Source: Peribacillus muralis (GTDB lineage Bacteria > Bacillota > Bacilli > Bacillales > DSM-1321). From it: DNA of 50,375 nt. The stretch spans positions 73,040 through 123,414 of the forward strand of contig NZ_LMBV01000013.1 of NCBI RefSeq assembly GCF_001439925.1. The letters are read 5' to 3'. Numbering within the stretch: position 1 is the stretch's first letter; each line of letters opens with the position of its first letter. Positions 43,151 to 50,375 of this stretch are shown here, piece after piece. The notes under the pieces were generated by a model that was given only the letters and a program-made list of their open reading frames with translations, was not told the DNA's origin and did not search any database. Both the position numbers and the translations under genes were made by a program.

Positions 43151-43954
43151 TCACTTTTCTTTCCATACATGTAAAACTTTTTGGTAATTCTCGTTATACC
43201 TATTTTTTTTTAATAAATGATAAGTAATTACATCAATAAAGAATAGAAAAGAAAGTTGGTCATTGTGAAATTTATCGTCTTCTAAAAGATCACTATCACT
43301 AGTATAAAAAATTTTGTCTGTAGTTTCACTAATAGAAGAGTTAAATTTTTTTGTTAGTCCCACTATTTTTACATTTTTATTTTTAGCTTCTTTACATGCT
43401 TTAACTATTTCTGGTGTTTCTCCAGAATTTGAAATAGCAATAATTAAATCATTTGCATTCAATAAAACAGATTGGGCAAACATTGAGTAACTATCTGTAA
43501 CTGCCATGGAATTTATACCCATTCTATTTAATCTTAAAGAGAATTCTGTGGCAGTTAGACCGGAACTACCTATACCCAAGATTGCTATCTTGTTAGAAGC
43601 TTCAATATCATTAACCAAAACTTCAGGTGATATCTTTTGAAAAATACTTTTTGATAGTTTTAACGTTAATTGATAGTATTCAATAACCTTTTCAGCAATT
43701 GTATCGTAATTTGGAACTTTTAAAGAATCTGTTTTTAAAAGAGTTTGGAACTCTACATAACTTCTATAATCTAATTTTTTGCAAAATCTGGTTATTGTAG
43801 AAGGAGAAGTACCTATTTTAGTAGACAAGTCGCTAATAGATTCAAAAGGAACCGATTCAACATGATTGAGCACATAATCAGCGATTTTCTTTTCACTTGT
43901 TGAAAGAGTATATTCAAAAATTTGCAGCCTATTTTTAAAAGTAAAATTATTCAT
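43151..43954 (-). CDS. RpiR family regulator of the PTS/ROK operon
   Basis: This 267-residue protein has an HTH_6 domain (KKIADYVLNHVESVPFESIS, then KIGTSPSTITRFCKKLDYRS) and a SIS domain (AILGIGSSGLTATEFSLRLN, IAISNSGETPEIVKACKEA). It is read divergently from the Gfo/Idh-PTS operon, with a 105-bp gap, the standard position of a local regulator. The effector is probably the phosphorylated sugar made by that PTS. Confidence 0.9.
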   Translation of the reverse strand: MNNFTFKNRLQIFEYTLSTSEKKIADYVLNHVESVPFESISDLSTKIGTSPSTITRFCKKLDYRSYVEFQTLLKTDSLKVPNYDTIAEKVIEYYQLTLKLSKSIFQKISPEVLVNDIEASNKIAILGIGSSGLTATEFSLRLNRMGINSMAVTDSYSMFAQSVLLNANDLIIAISNSGETPEIVKACKEAKNKNVKIVGLTKKFNSSISETTDKIFYTSDSDLLEDDKFHNDQLSFLFFIDVITYHLLKKNRYNENYQKVLHVWKEK

Positions 43955-44059
43955 ATTTATTCTCCAATACGTATTTTTTTTTCGAATTCATATTAGTCTA
44001 TTTTTTTATTAAAAGCAATAAACAATAAATTTTTTAAATAATGAGAGGAATTGATAAAA

Positions 44060-45061
44060 ATGGAAAACAAACTAAGAGTAGGCGTCATTGGCGTAGGTCA
44101 AATGGGAACATATCATGCGGAGATTTATAGAAAACTACCTCAAGTAGAATTAGTAGCTTTGTGCGAATACAATGACGAGAGAAGAGTAGAAGTTGAAGAA
44201 GTATTTGGTTGTAAGGTATACAAAGAGTATAAAGACTTATTAGAAAATCCGGATATTGATGCAGTAAGTATTGTACTACCAGATAATATTCATAGAAATG
44301 CAGTTGAAATTGCTGTGAAGAATAATAAGCATATTTTATTAGAAAAACCAATTGCAAAAGAATTAGAAGATGGAAAGGCTATTTATGAAATTACAAAAGA
44401 CTATGATAAAACATTTACTGTAGGTTTCCTATTACGATACGATCCAAGATTTAATATGGTAAAGCAAAGATTAGATAATGGAGAATTAGGAGATATTATC
44501 CACTTATATTGTAGAAGGAATAGCCCGATAACAGGACCTAAAAGATATATTGGAGCTTCTGATTTAAGTATGCATGTCATGATTCATGATATCGATTACA
44601 TCAATTGGTATATGGGTTGTGAACCAGTGAGTGTGTTTGCGAAGAGTAGAAGTGTATTACTTAAAGAGCAAGGGATGAATGATGTCATTTATGCATTAGT
44701 TACGTATGAAAATGGAGCAATTGCATGTCTTGAGGCTTGTTGGGTTCTTCCCGAAAATTCGCCTACAATTATTGATGATAAATTAGAATTAGTTGGTACA
44801 AAAGGAGTCGCATATATTGATTCTTGCGACAATGGAGTTAAATTTGTTTCTAATAATGGCATTTCTTATCCGGATTCTAGGCATTGGTATTATGTAAACG
44901 GTGAAGTAAGTGGAGCTTTAGCTGAAGAAATAATAGCTTTTGTAAATGATTCAATGAATAACAGAAAGTCGATTATTACCCCTAAGGAAGCATATGATTC
45001 TTTAAGGGTAGTCGAGGCAATTGAACGTTCCATTGAAAAAGGTCAAGAAGTAAATCTATAA
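44060..45061 (+). CDS. Gfo/Idh/MocA family sugar dehydrogenase
   Basis: This 333-residue NAD(P)-dependent oxidoreductase has an N-terminal Rossmann fold (RVGVIGVGQMGTYHAEIYR, then LVALCEYNDER) and the catalytic Lys in HILLEKPIAKEL. Its C-terminal domain carries the active-site MHVMIHDIDYINW (His/Asp). The ATG at 44060 has a GAGGA site 11 nt upstream; a TTG at 44051 is closer but less usual. First gene of an operon with PTS IICB, HAD, PTS IIA and ROK genes. It probably oxidises or reduces the imported sugar or sugar phosphate (inositol-, anhydrosugar- or sugar-acid-like); the substrate is open. Confidence 0.88.
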   Translation: MENKLRVGVIGVGQMGTYHAEIYRKLPQVELVALCEYNDERRVEVEEVFGCKVYKEYKDLLENPDIDAVSIVLPDNIHRNAVEIAVKNNKHILLEKPIAKELEDGKAIYEITKDYDKTFTVGFLLRYDPRFNMVKQRLDNGELGDIIHLYCRRNSPITGPKRYIGASDLSMHVMIHDIDYINWYMGCEPVSVFAKSRSVLLKEQGMNDVIYALVTYENGAIACLEACWVLPENSPTIIDDKLELVGTKGVAYIDSCDNGVKFVSNNGISYPDSRHWYYVNGEVSGALAEEIIAFVNDSMNNRKSIITPKEAYDSLRVVEAIERSIEKGQEVNL

Positions 45062-45126
45062 AATATTTAAAGTGGAGCTGAAGCTTTAAAGCCTTCAGCT
45101 GCATTTCCCTTGGAGGAGGCATTATT

Positions 45127-46536
45127 TTGTCATTAAGAGTAAAGGCTCAACAATTTGGTAGTAAATTAAGTGGGATGGTTATTCCAAACTTAGGTGCTTT
45201 CATGGCCTGGGGAATAATAACAGCCGTTGCAATTGCTACAGATAGTGCCACTTTGAAAGAATTTATAGGTCCAATGCTGACTTATTTGTTACCTATACTT
45301 ATAGCATTTGCTGCTGGTAAAGCAGTACATGACTATCGCGGTGGAGTAATAGCTACTGTTGCTACTATGGGAGCAATCCTTGGAGCAGATGTAACGATGT
45401 TTATTGGTGCTATGATATTAGGACCGTTATCAGCTTGGATTTTAAAGAAATTTGATCAATTGGTAGATGGAAAAATTCCTACAGGTTTTGAATTATTAGT
45501 TAATAACTTCTCAGTAGGTATTTTTGGCGCTATGTTGGCTTGGTTAGGCTATATTGGGATTGCCCCCTTGGTGTCTGTTTTGACAAATATATTATCTGCA
45601 GGAGTAGATGTATTAGTAGATAACAGCCTGCTTCCTTTAACAGCCATTTTTATTGAGCCGGCTAAAATATTATTCTTGAATAATGCTATAGGTCAAGGAA
45701 TATTGAGTCCGCTAGGCAGTTTGCAGGTGGGTGAATTTGGAAAGTCTATCTTATATCTTTTAGAATCAAACCCTGGACCTGGTCTAGGTATATTGCTAGC
45801 CTACATGATTGCAGGTAAAGGAAATTCTAAAGGTTCAGCATTTGGATCAAGTATTATCCTTTTCTTTGGTGGAATTCACGAAATATATTTTCCGTTTGTT
45901 TTAATGAATCCTATACTTCTACTGCCATTAATTCTTGGTGGGGTAACAGGTACATTTTTATTTGGTTTATTTGATGTAGGTTTAATAGGAGTTGCCTCGC
46001 CAGGTAGTATTTTAGCTGTTTTAATGATGTCTGCTAGTGGGGATTATATTCAGATTTTAATTTCAGTATTAGCTTCAGCAGCCATTACATGTTTGGTGGC
46101 AATTCCTTTAGTTAAACGAGCTAAGAATAATGATATTGAGTTACAAGAAGCAGCATCAAAAATGGAAGCACTAAAAGGTAAAAAAAGTAGTATTTCTTCC
46201 GTTTTTAATACTTCTAAAGTCGAAAGTATAAACTATTCAAGTGTTTCTAAAGTTGCTTATGCTTGTGATGCAGGATTAGGTTCAAGTGCTATGGGAGCTA
46301 ATATATTACAAAAGAAAATTAAAAAATCTGGAATTGATGATATATCAGTCTTTCATGTTTCAATAAGTAATCTACCAGTAGAAGCAGATATTGTAGTTAC
46401 GCATCAGTCTTTAGTCGATAGAGTCTTAGAAAAACAACCTAATACGTATTGTATCGCTATCTCTGATTATTTAAATGATCCAGAATACGGTGTTTTAGTG
46501 GATAAATTAGCAGAATCAAGAAAAAAAACAGGATGA
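45127..46536 (+). CDS. PTS transporter, mannitol family EIICB
   Basis: This 469-residue membrane permease has the mannitol-type IIC domain (about residues 10-335, VIPNLGAFMAWGIITA, and GGIHEIYFPFVLMNP at 248-262) and a C-terminal IIB domain. VAYACDAGLGSSAMGA carries the phospho-Cys at about residue 380. It imports a sugar or sugar alcohol and phosphorylates it; the IIA partner is encoded at 47219. The start is TTG at 45127, well supported by GGAGGAGGC 6 nt upstream. There is no mannitol-1-phosphate dehydrogenase here, but a Gfo/Idh enzyme, so the substrate is probably not mannitol. Confidence 0.93.
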   Translation: MSLRVKAQQFGSKLSGMVIPNLGAFMAWGIITAVAIATDSATLKEFIGPMLTYLLPILIAFAAGKAVHDYRGGVIATVATMGAILGADVTMFIGAMILGPLSAWILKKFDQLVDGKIPTGFELLVNNFSVGIFGAMLAWLGYIGIAPLVSVLTNILSAGVDVLVDNSLLPLTAIFIEPAKILFLNNAIGQGILSPLGSLQVGEFGKSILYLLESNPGPGLGILLAYMIAGKGNSKGSAFGSSIILFFGGIHEIYFPFVLMNPILLLPLILGGVTGTFLFGLFDVGLIGVASPGSILAVLMMSASGDYIQILISVLASAAITCLVAIPLVKRAKNNDIELQEAASKMEALKGKKSSISSVFNTSKVESINYSSVSKVAYACDAGLGSSAMGANILQKKIKKSGIDDISVFHVSISNLPVEADIVVTHQSLVDRVLEKQPNTYCIAISDYLNDPEYGVLVDKLAESRKKTG

Positions 46537-46551
46537 AAAGGAGTTTAATTT

Positions 46552-47229
46552 ATGCTAAAGGCTGTCATAATGGATTTTGATGGAGTAATAGTGGATACAG
46601 AAGTAATTTGGTTTGAAATCTTTACTGAGTGGTTTAAAAAGAACAGGAATTATGACCTAACTATCGAAGAGTTTTTAGTTTGTGTAGGGGCTCATTCCGG
46701 GGAGCTTTTTAATATGTTGGAAAAGGAACATAAAATAATAATCGATAGAAATAAATTTGATGAGGAAACTAGACAAAACTTTATAGTTAAAAGTGAGAAT
46801 CTTCTACCTAAAGAGGGAGTTTTTGAATTTATAAAGAGTATAAAGAATGAAAATATCTTGTTGGCTTTAGCAACTTCATCTTCTAGAAAAAAGCCTATCA
46901 CTCATTTAAAAAGGCTTAACATCATACAATATTTTGATGTGATTGTTACTTCAGAGGATGTAGAAAAAATTAAACCTTATCCAGATTTATTTAATAAAGC
47001 AATTGAAAAATTAGGAGTAAAAAAAGAAGAAGCTATTATAGTAGAAGATTCTGCAAATGGTCTTTTAGCAGGAAATAACGCAGATATCAAAACGATCGTC
47101 TGTACGAATTCTGTTACGAAACATTCTACATTCCAGAATTATTATAGTAAAGTTGATTCGTTAGAAAAAATAGATTTACAAAATATACTGAAAAAATTCG
47201 ATGAAAGTAGTGTGAAATATGCTAAATGA
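46552..47229 (+). CDS. HAD superfamily phosphatase/phosphoglucomutase-like
   Basis: This 225-residue cytoplasmic protein has HAD motif I DFDGVIVDTE (Asp8 nucleophile, Asp10), motif II in LALATSSS, Lys in KIKPYPDLF and motif III/IV IVEDSANGLLAG. It belongs to the beta-phosphoglucomutase-like group, which includes sugar phosphatases. It starts 15 bp after PTS IICB with an AAAAGGAG site and overlaps the PTS IIA gene by 11 bp. It may remove or move the phosphate put on by the PTS. Confidence 0.9.
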   Translation: MLKAVIMDFDGVIVDTEVIWFEIFTEWFKKNRNYDLTIEEFLVCVGAHSGELFNMLEKEHKIIIDRNKFDEETRQNFIVKSENLLPKEGVFEFIKSIKNENILLALATSSSRKKPITHLKRLNIIQYFDVIVTSEDVEKIKPYPDLFNKAIEKLGVKKEEAIIVEDSANGLLAGNNADIKTIVCTNSVTKHSTFQNYYSKVDSLEKIDLQNILKKFDESSVKYAK

Positions 47230-47662
47230 TGAAATTAAATTGAGTGATATAAAGGTTAATAAAGAAGCGATTGACTGGAAAGATGCTATTCATGTAGCTT
47301 CTTTGTCATTAATAGAATCTAAAAAAATAAAAACATCGTATGTAGACGCAATGATTAGAGCAGTAGAAGAAAACGGCCCATATATTGTGATAACAAAACA
47401 CATTGCACTAGCTCATGCAAGACCTGAACATGGAGTTTTAGAAAAAGGAATTTCTTTTACAACTTTCAAAGAACCAGTAACCTTTGGTTCAGAAATGTTC
47501 GATCCAGTAAAACTAATTATCACTTTAGCTGCAACAGATTCAGAAAGTCACTTAGATCTGTTATCGGAGTTGTCCGATATACTATCCGATAAAGAAAAGA
47601 CAGAAAAAATGTACGAGACTAAAAATGAACAAGAATTCTTAGAATTACTACAAACCGTTTAA
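47219..47662 (+). CDS. PTS EIIA, mannitol/fructose type
   Basis: This 147-residue soluble IIA of the PTS_EIIA_2 family passes phosphate from HPr to the IIB domain encoded at 45127. The phospho-His is most likely His66 in KHIALAHARPEHGV. GISFTTFKEPVTFG and VKLIITLAATDSESHLDLLS are typical. Its start lies inside the HAD gene, so the two are translated together. The IIA is separate from IICB, as in many Bacillota mannitol-type systems. Confidence 0.93.
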   Translation: MLNDEIKLSDIKVNKEAIDWKDAIHVASLSLIESKKIKTSYVDAMIRAVEENGPYIVITKHIALAHARPEHGVLEKGISFTTFKEPVTFGSEMFDPVKLIITLAATDSESHLDLLSELSDILSDKEKTEKMYETKNEQEFLELLQTV

Positions 47663-47676
47663 AAGGGGAAAATAAG

Positions 47677-48567
47677 ATGTATCTTTCAATTGATATTGGT
47701 GGAACCAATATCAAGTCAGGAATAATAAAAGAATCCGGGATAGTTGAAATACTAGACAAAAAAGAATTTCCAACAAATGCCAAGAGGGTACACGGGATTG
47801 GAATTGAAAAAAAAATTGTAGAGATTATTAAAAACTATATCGTAAAATACGATATTAAAGGGGTAGCTATATCAACTGCTGGCGGTGTAGATTCTAATAC
47901 GAACGAAATTCTATATGCCAATGAAAATATACCTTTTTATACAGGGATAAATTTATCAAACACAGTTAGAAATATTTATAATTTACCATGTATTGTCGAA
48001 AATGATGTGAATTGTGCAGCAATAGGAGAACTATATTACGGTTCTGGTAAAGGTTATTCTAATATTTTTTGTTTAACAGTTGGCACTGGTATAGGGGGGG
48101 CAATAATTATAGATAAAAATATCTATCATGGAGTATCCTTTAATGCAGGAGAAATTGGATATATGAAAATTAACAAAATGAATTTTGAGGATATTGCTTC
48201 CACATCATTTTTAGTTAAAAGGGTAAAATCTATCACGGGATTAGAATTAAATGGTAAAAAAATCTTTGAGCAGGCTTTAAAAGGAAATGAGCAAATACAG
48301 CAAATTATTGAAACGTTTTGTGAAAATTTGGTAGAAGGTATAATTAATATATTTTATGTATTAAACCCAGAAAAAATTATAATTGGTGGAGGTATTATGG
48401 AACAATCGGAATATCTATATCCAATAATCAATAAAAAAATACAATACGCTATGAATGGAGTTTTTAATAATAATATAGATTTATCTTTTGCTAAATTAGG
48501 TAATAATGCTGGGATGTATGGCGCGTATCATCTTCTGAAAAAATGTGTAGAAAAAAGCACCATATAA
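47677..48567 (+). CDS. ROK family sugar kinase (zinc-less type)
   Basis: This 296-residue kinase has SIDIGGTNIKSGII, the catalytic VENDVNCAAIGEL block, TVGTGIGGAIII and IIIGGGIMEQSEY. Like the other ROK proteins in this window it has no zinc cysteine cluster (AGEIGYMKINKMNFEDIAS). It ends the PTS operon, with a GGGG site 8-9 nt before the ATG. A kinase in a PTS operon that also has a phosphatase suggests a dephosphorylated intermediate that is rephosphorylated. The substrate is unknown. Confidence 0.88.
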   Translation: MYLSIDIGGTNIKSGIIKESGIVEILDKKEFPTNAKRVHGIGIEKKIVEIIKNYIVKYDIKGVAISTAGGVDSNTNEILYANENIPFYTGINLSNTVRNIYNLPCIVENDVNCAAIGELYYGSGKGYSNIFCLTVGTGIGGAIIIDKNIYHGVSFNAGEIGYMKINKMNFEDIASTSFLVKRVKSITGLELNGKKIFEQALKGNEQIQQIIETFCENLVEGIINIFYVLNPEKIIIGGGIMEQSEYLYPIINKKIQYAMNGVFNNNIDLSFAKLGNNAGMYGAYHLLKKCVEKSTI

Positions 48568-49027
48568 TAAACTGCAAGTCGATTGTTAGACAAAAATCTA
48601 GCAGTTGGAGGTGTATAAGTAGGTTAGCGTCAGGAAAATGCGGAGTTACAACTATAAGGAAATGCCACGTATTAAAAAAGCCGATTTCTATCTCAAGGAA
48701 TCGACTTTTTTAGTTGAATAAGAAAAGAGCTACCTTAAAGACAGCTCCGATCTTCAGCTAACGCACCTGTTAGTTTAAGTGTGTATCTTCATAATTCCAA
48801 TCGTGATTCTTTATTTATATTCCTTCTACGTTTCGCGGAATTTTGTGAAGCGAATACAAAATAAACCAATAGAAAAGAAAATCTTACAGTGTAATACTGC
48901 CCCATCAGTTAAAGCTTCTAAAATGACAACTTATTTGCAGCATTTAGAATATTGGACTATTTTAACCTATTTCGATATATTTTAATTGTGAATATTTTAT
49001 ACAATTAAAATGATAAGGGGGTTTATT
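48568..49027. other. Intergenic region with terminators and a small palindromic repeat
   Basis: It holds the hairpin at 48674-48712, a second minus-strand hairpin GAGCT...AGCTC with T run (48728-48748), and CTAAC gcacct GTTAG at 48759-48774. A related GCTAACGGTAGTTCGTTTAA lies at 50093, so this may be a dispersed repeat. A frame of 68 codons at 48779 lacks a convincing ribosome site and is not called. Confidence 0.45.
48674..48712. terminator. Bidirectional terminator
   Basis: AAAAAAGCCGATT and AATCGACTTTTTT pair around a short loop, with A and T runs on both sides. It lies about 110 bp behind the ROK gene. Confidence 0.7.
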
Positions 49028-49972
49028 ATGGAAGAGAACATTCACCCAGAATTACGTGATCTATTTTCAGTTATACCATCGATGCTTATTTCAAAGGAAA
49101 GCTTGCAAGGAATGCGAGAATCTTTAAGGCAAATGACAAGTGTTCAAGGAAATGAAAAAGCAGAGACGATTGAAAAGTATATTCCAGGAAAAAAGGGGGA
49201 TCCTGATGTACGTGTGCTGATTCACCGTCCAAAAAACCAAACGGATGTATTACCTGGTTTATATTACATTCATGGTGGCGCTTTTGTCATGGGAGAGGCA
49301 GATTTGATGGCTGCTACATGTGAGAACTATGCTGTTAATATGCAGTGTGTAGTAGTAAATGTTGATTACCGTTTAGCACCAGAACATCCATATCCAGCAG
49401 GTCTTGAAGATTGTTATGCTGGGTTACAATGGTTTGTAGACTATGCAGCAGAGCTAAAAACAAATCCAGATCATATTGTTGTAGCAGGAGGCAGTGCAGG
49501 CGGTGGGTTAGTCGCTGCATTAACGCTACTTGCGAGAGATCGTAAAGGACCAAAAATCGCAGCACAATTTCCTCTATATCCAATGATTGATGACAGATGT
49601 GAATCACCATCTAATAAAGAAATTACAGATAATCGTGTTTGGAACGGTATTAGCAATCGAAATTCTTGGGACATGTATTTAAGTGCTTTAGATGAAAATG
49701 ATGAAGTGCCAATTTACGCAGCGCCAGCTCGTGCTAAAGATTATTCAAATTTACCACCTACTTTTACATTTGTCGGTGATTTAGACCCGTTCCGTGATGA
49801 AACCATTACGTATGTACAAACATTAAGACAACATGGAGTTCCAGTAGAATTCCATCTTTATCCTGGTGGTTTCCATGGATTTGAATTGTTAGTCCCAAAT
49901 GCAACAATTTGTAAAGAAGCAAATGGGACATATGAGCGTGCTTTAAAAAGAGCTTTACATCCAGCCTTGTAA
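49028..49972 (+). CDS. Alpha/beta hydrolase, HSL-type esterase
   Basis: This 314-residue cytoplasmic carboxylesterase of the hormone-sensitive-lipase family has the oxyanion-hole motif YIHGGAFVMG and the nucleophile Ser in VAGGSAGGGLVAAL. The acid Asp is in FVGDLDPFRDE and the His in GGFHGFEL: a full catalytic triad. The ATG at 49028 has AAGGGGG 7 nt upstream. It stands alone, with no link to the sugar operons. It probably hydrolyses short-chain esters; the natural substrate is unknown. Confidence 0.92.
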   Translation: MEENIHPELRDLFSVIPSMLISKESLQGMRESLRQMTSVQGNEKAETIEKYIPGKKGDPDVRVLIHRPKNQTDVLPGLYYIHGGAFVMGEADLMAATCENYAVNMQCVVVNVDYRLAPEHPYPAGLEDCYAGLQWFVDYAAELKTNPDHIVVAGGSAGGGLVAALTLLARDRKGPKIAAQFPLYPMIDDRCESPSNKEITDNRVWNGISNRNSWDMYLSALDENDEVPIYAAPARAKDYSNLPPTFTFVGDLDPFRDETITYVQTLRQHGVPVEFHLYPGGFHGFELLVPNATICKEANGTYERALKRALHPAL

Positions 49973-50291
49973 ACAAGGGGTAGTGTCACAGGCCTATCAT
50001 GTTAAGCAAATGATTACCGTTAAAGCAAAAATACCATCCTTAAAATCAAGAAAAAGAATGGAGTATAATTAAATATTTTGTTCTGTTATATCGCTAACGG
50101 TAGTTCGTTTAACAAAACATAAAAGTCGGTTCCTTAGAGTACAGGAATTCGACTTTTTTTAGAATGAAATTTGCTTAGCGTATAAAATCCGCGTTTTGTC
50201 GGCAGAACCGCCTTATATACATATAAAAGAAACCTATTTATGAAAGAATAAAATTGGTAATTCAAAAAGGATTTATGTCATAGTAAAGGAA
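49973..50291. other. Intergenic, terminator and repeat copy
   Basis: No gene is seen. It contains GCTAACGGTAGTTCGTTTAA (about 50093) and the terminator at 50121-50160, both similar to elements at 48674-48774, so this may be a second copy of a dispersed non-coding repeat. Confidence 0.45.
50121..50160 (+). terminator. Terminator behind the esterase gene
   Basis: AAAAGTCGGTTCCT and AGGAATTCGACTTTTTTT pair imperfectly and end in a T run. Confidence 0.7.
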
Positions 50292-50375
50292 CTATGAAGA
50301 CCAATAAGAGACCAACAAAAGAGCAAACACAAAAATAAGAATTATTCCATAGATAGCGAATATCCATGAGAGTCC
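50292..50375 (-). CDS. C-terminal end of a membrane protein (partial)
   Basis: On the minus strand the frame enters from the window edge and reads GLSWIFAIYGIILIFVFALL, then LVSYWSS and a TAG. It is a single hydrophobic helix with a short polar tail, as at the end of a permease or small membrane protein. No more can be said without the upstream sequence. Confidence 0.45.
   Translation of the reverse strand, partial: GLSWIFAIYGIILIFVFALLLVSYWSS

Noticed and set aside
45127..46536. Naming the PTS IICB gene mtlA
   Set aside because: The family is mannitol-type, but the operon lacks mannitol-1-phosphate dehydrogenase and has unrelated enzymes, so the symbol would imply an unsupported substrate.
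48779..48985. 68-codon frame with a hydrophobic start on the plus strand
   Set aside because: No ribosome binding site, the second half has no protein-like pattern, and it lies in a repeat-rich gap. It is probably chance.
1..50375. CRISPR arrays, tRNA genes, rRNA genes, complete insertion sequences
   Set aside because: No regularly spaced long repeats with spacers, no cloverleaf-like sequences and no intact transposase were found on either strand by eye.

Overview
The window comes from a low-GC Gram-positive bacterium, most likely a Bacillaceae (Bacillus or a relative). The basis is AT-rich DNA, strong GGAGG-type ribosome binding sites, YesMN and LplABC-type systems, RpiR regulators, CcpA-like operators and a groEL 3' end ending in MGGMM. 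I cannot fix the genus. I found no tRNA, rRNA or CRISPR array.

Left part (1-23.3 kb). A truncated, stop-interrupted group II intron lies at the edge. Then comes a block of about 22 kb, all on the minus strand, bounded by two direct repeats of about 100 bp (807-902 and 23201-23314). Both repeats are copies of a groEL 3' end, its stop codon and its terminator. The block reads as an N-glycan utilisation locus. A secreted GH85 endo-beta-N-acetylglucosaminidase releases the glycan and an LplABC/Ngt-type ABC importer brings it in. Two GH38 and one GH125 alpha-mannosidases trim it, and a GH1 enzyme (perhaps the beta-mannosidase) splits the core. ROK kinases phosphorylate the sugars, under a YesM/YesN-type two-component system and a DUF624 protein. 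A ROK pseudogene opens the cluster and a manA (mannose-6-phosphate isomerase) remnant closes it.

Middle part. At 23.4-26.8 kb is a cut-down conjugative element: a truncated gene end, a small protein, a lipoprotein, a TrbL/VirB6-like membrane protein, period-32 direct repeats and a small helix-rich DNA-binding-like protein. From 26.8 to 29.7 kb the DNA is mostly decayed, with one membrane protein. From 29.7 to 36.7 kb lies a group that looks like conflict/defence genes. It holds a zinc-ribbon protein with an embedded nuclease-like domain and an operon encoding a Nudix protein, an unknown 119-residue protein and a PfkB + nucleoside deoxyribosyltransferase + QueC fusion. A frameshifted PIN (DUF4935-like) gene and small membrane or secreted proteins follow. 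The triple fusion is the best candidate for an undescribed system.

Right part (36.7-50.4 kb). Here are amino-sugar genes, intact and broken: nagB with a nagA tail, rpiR-nanE with a nanK-like remnant, a polyol-type MFS permease, and a second nanE that is a pseudogene but keeps its promoter and operator. A complete operon follows under a divergent RpiR regulator: Gfo/Idh/MocA dehydrogenase, mannitol-type PTS IICB, HAD phosphatase, PTS IIA and ROK kinase. An HSL-type esterase and the edge of a membrane protein end the window. Taken together, much of the window serves the use of host-type glycans and amino sugars, with many decayed genes showing gain followed by loss.
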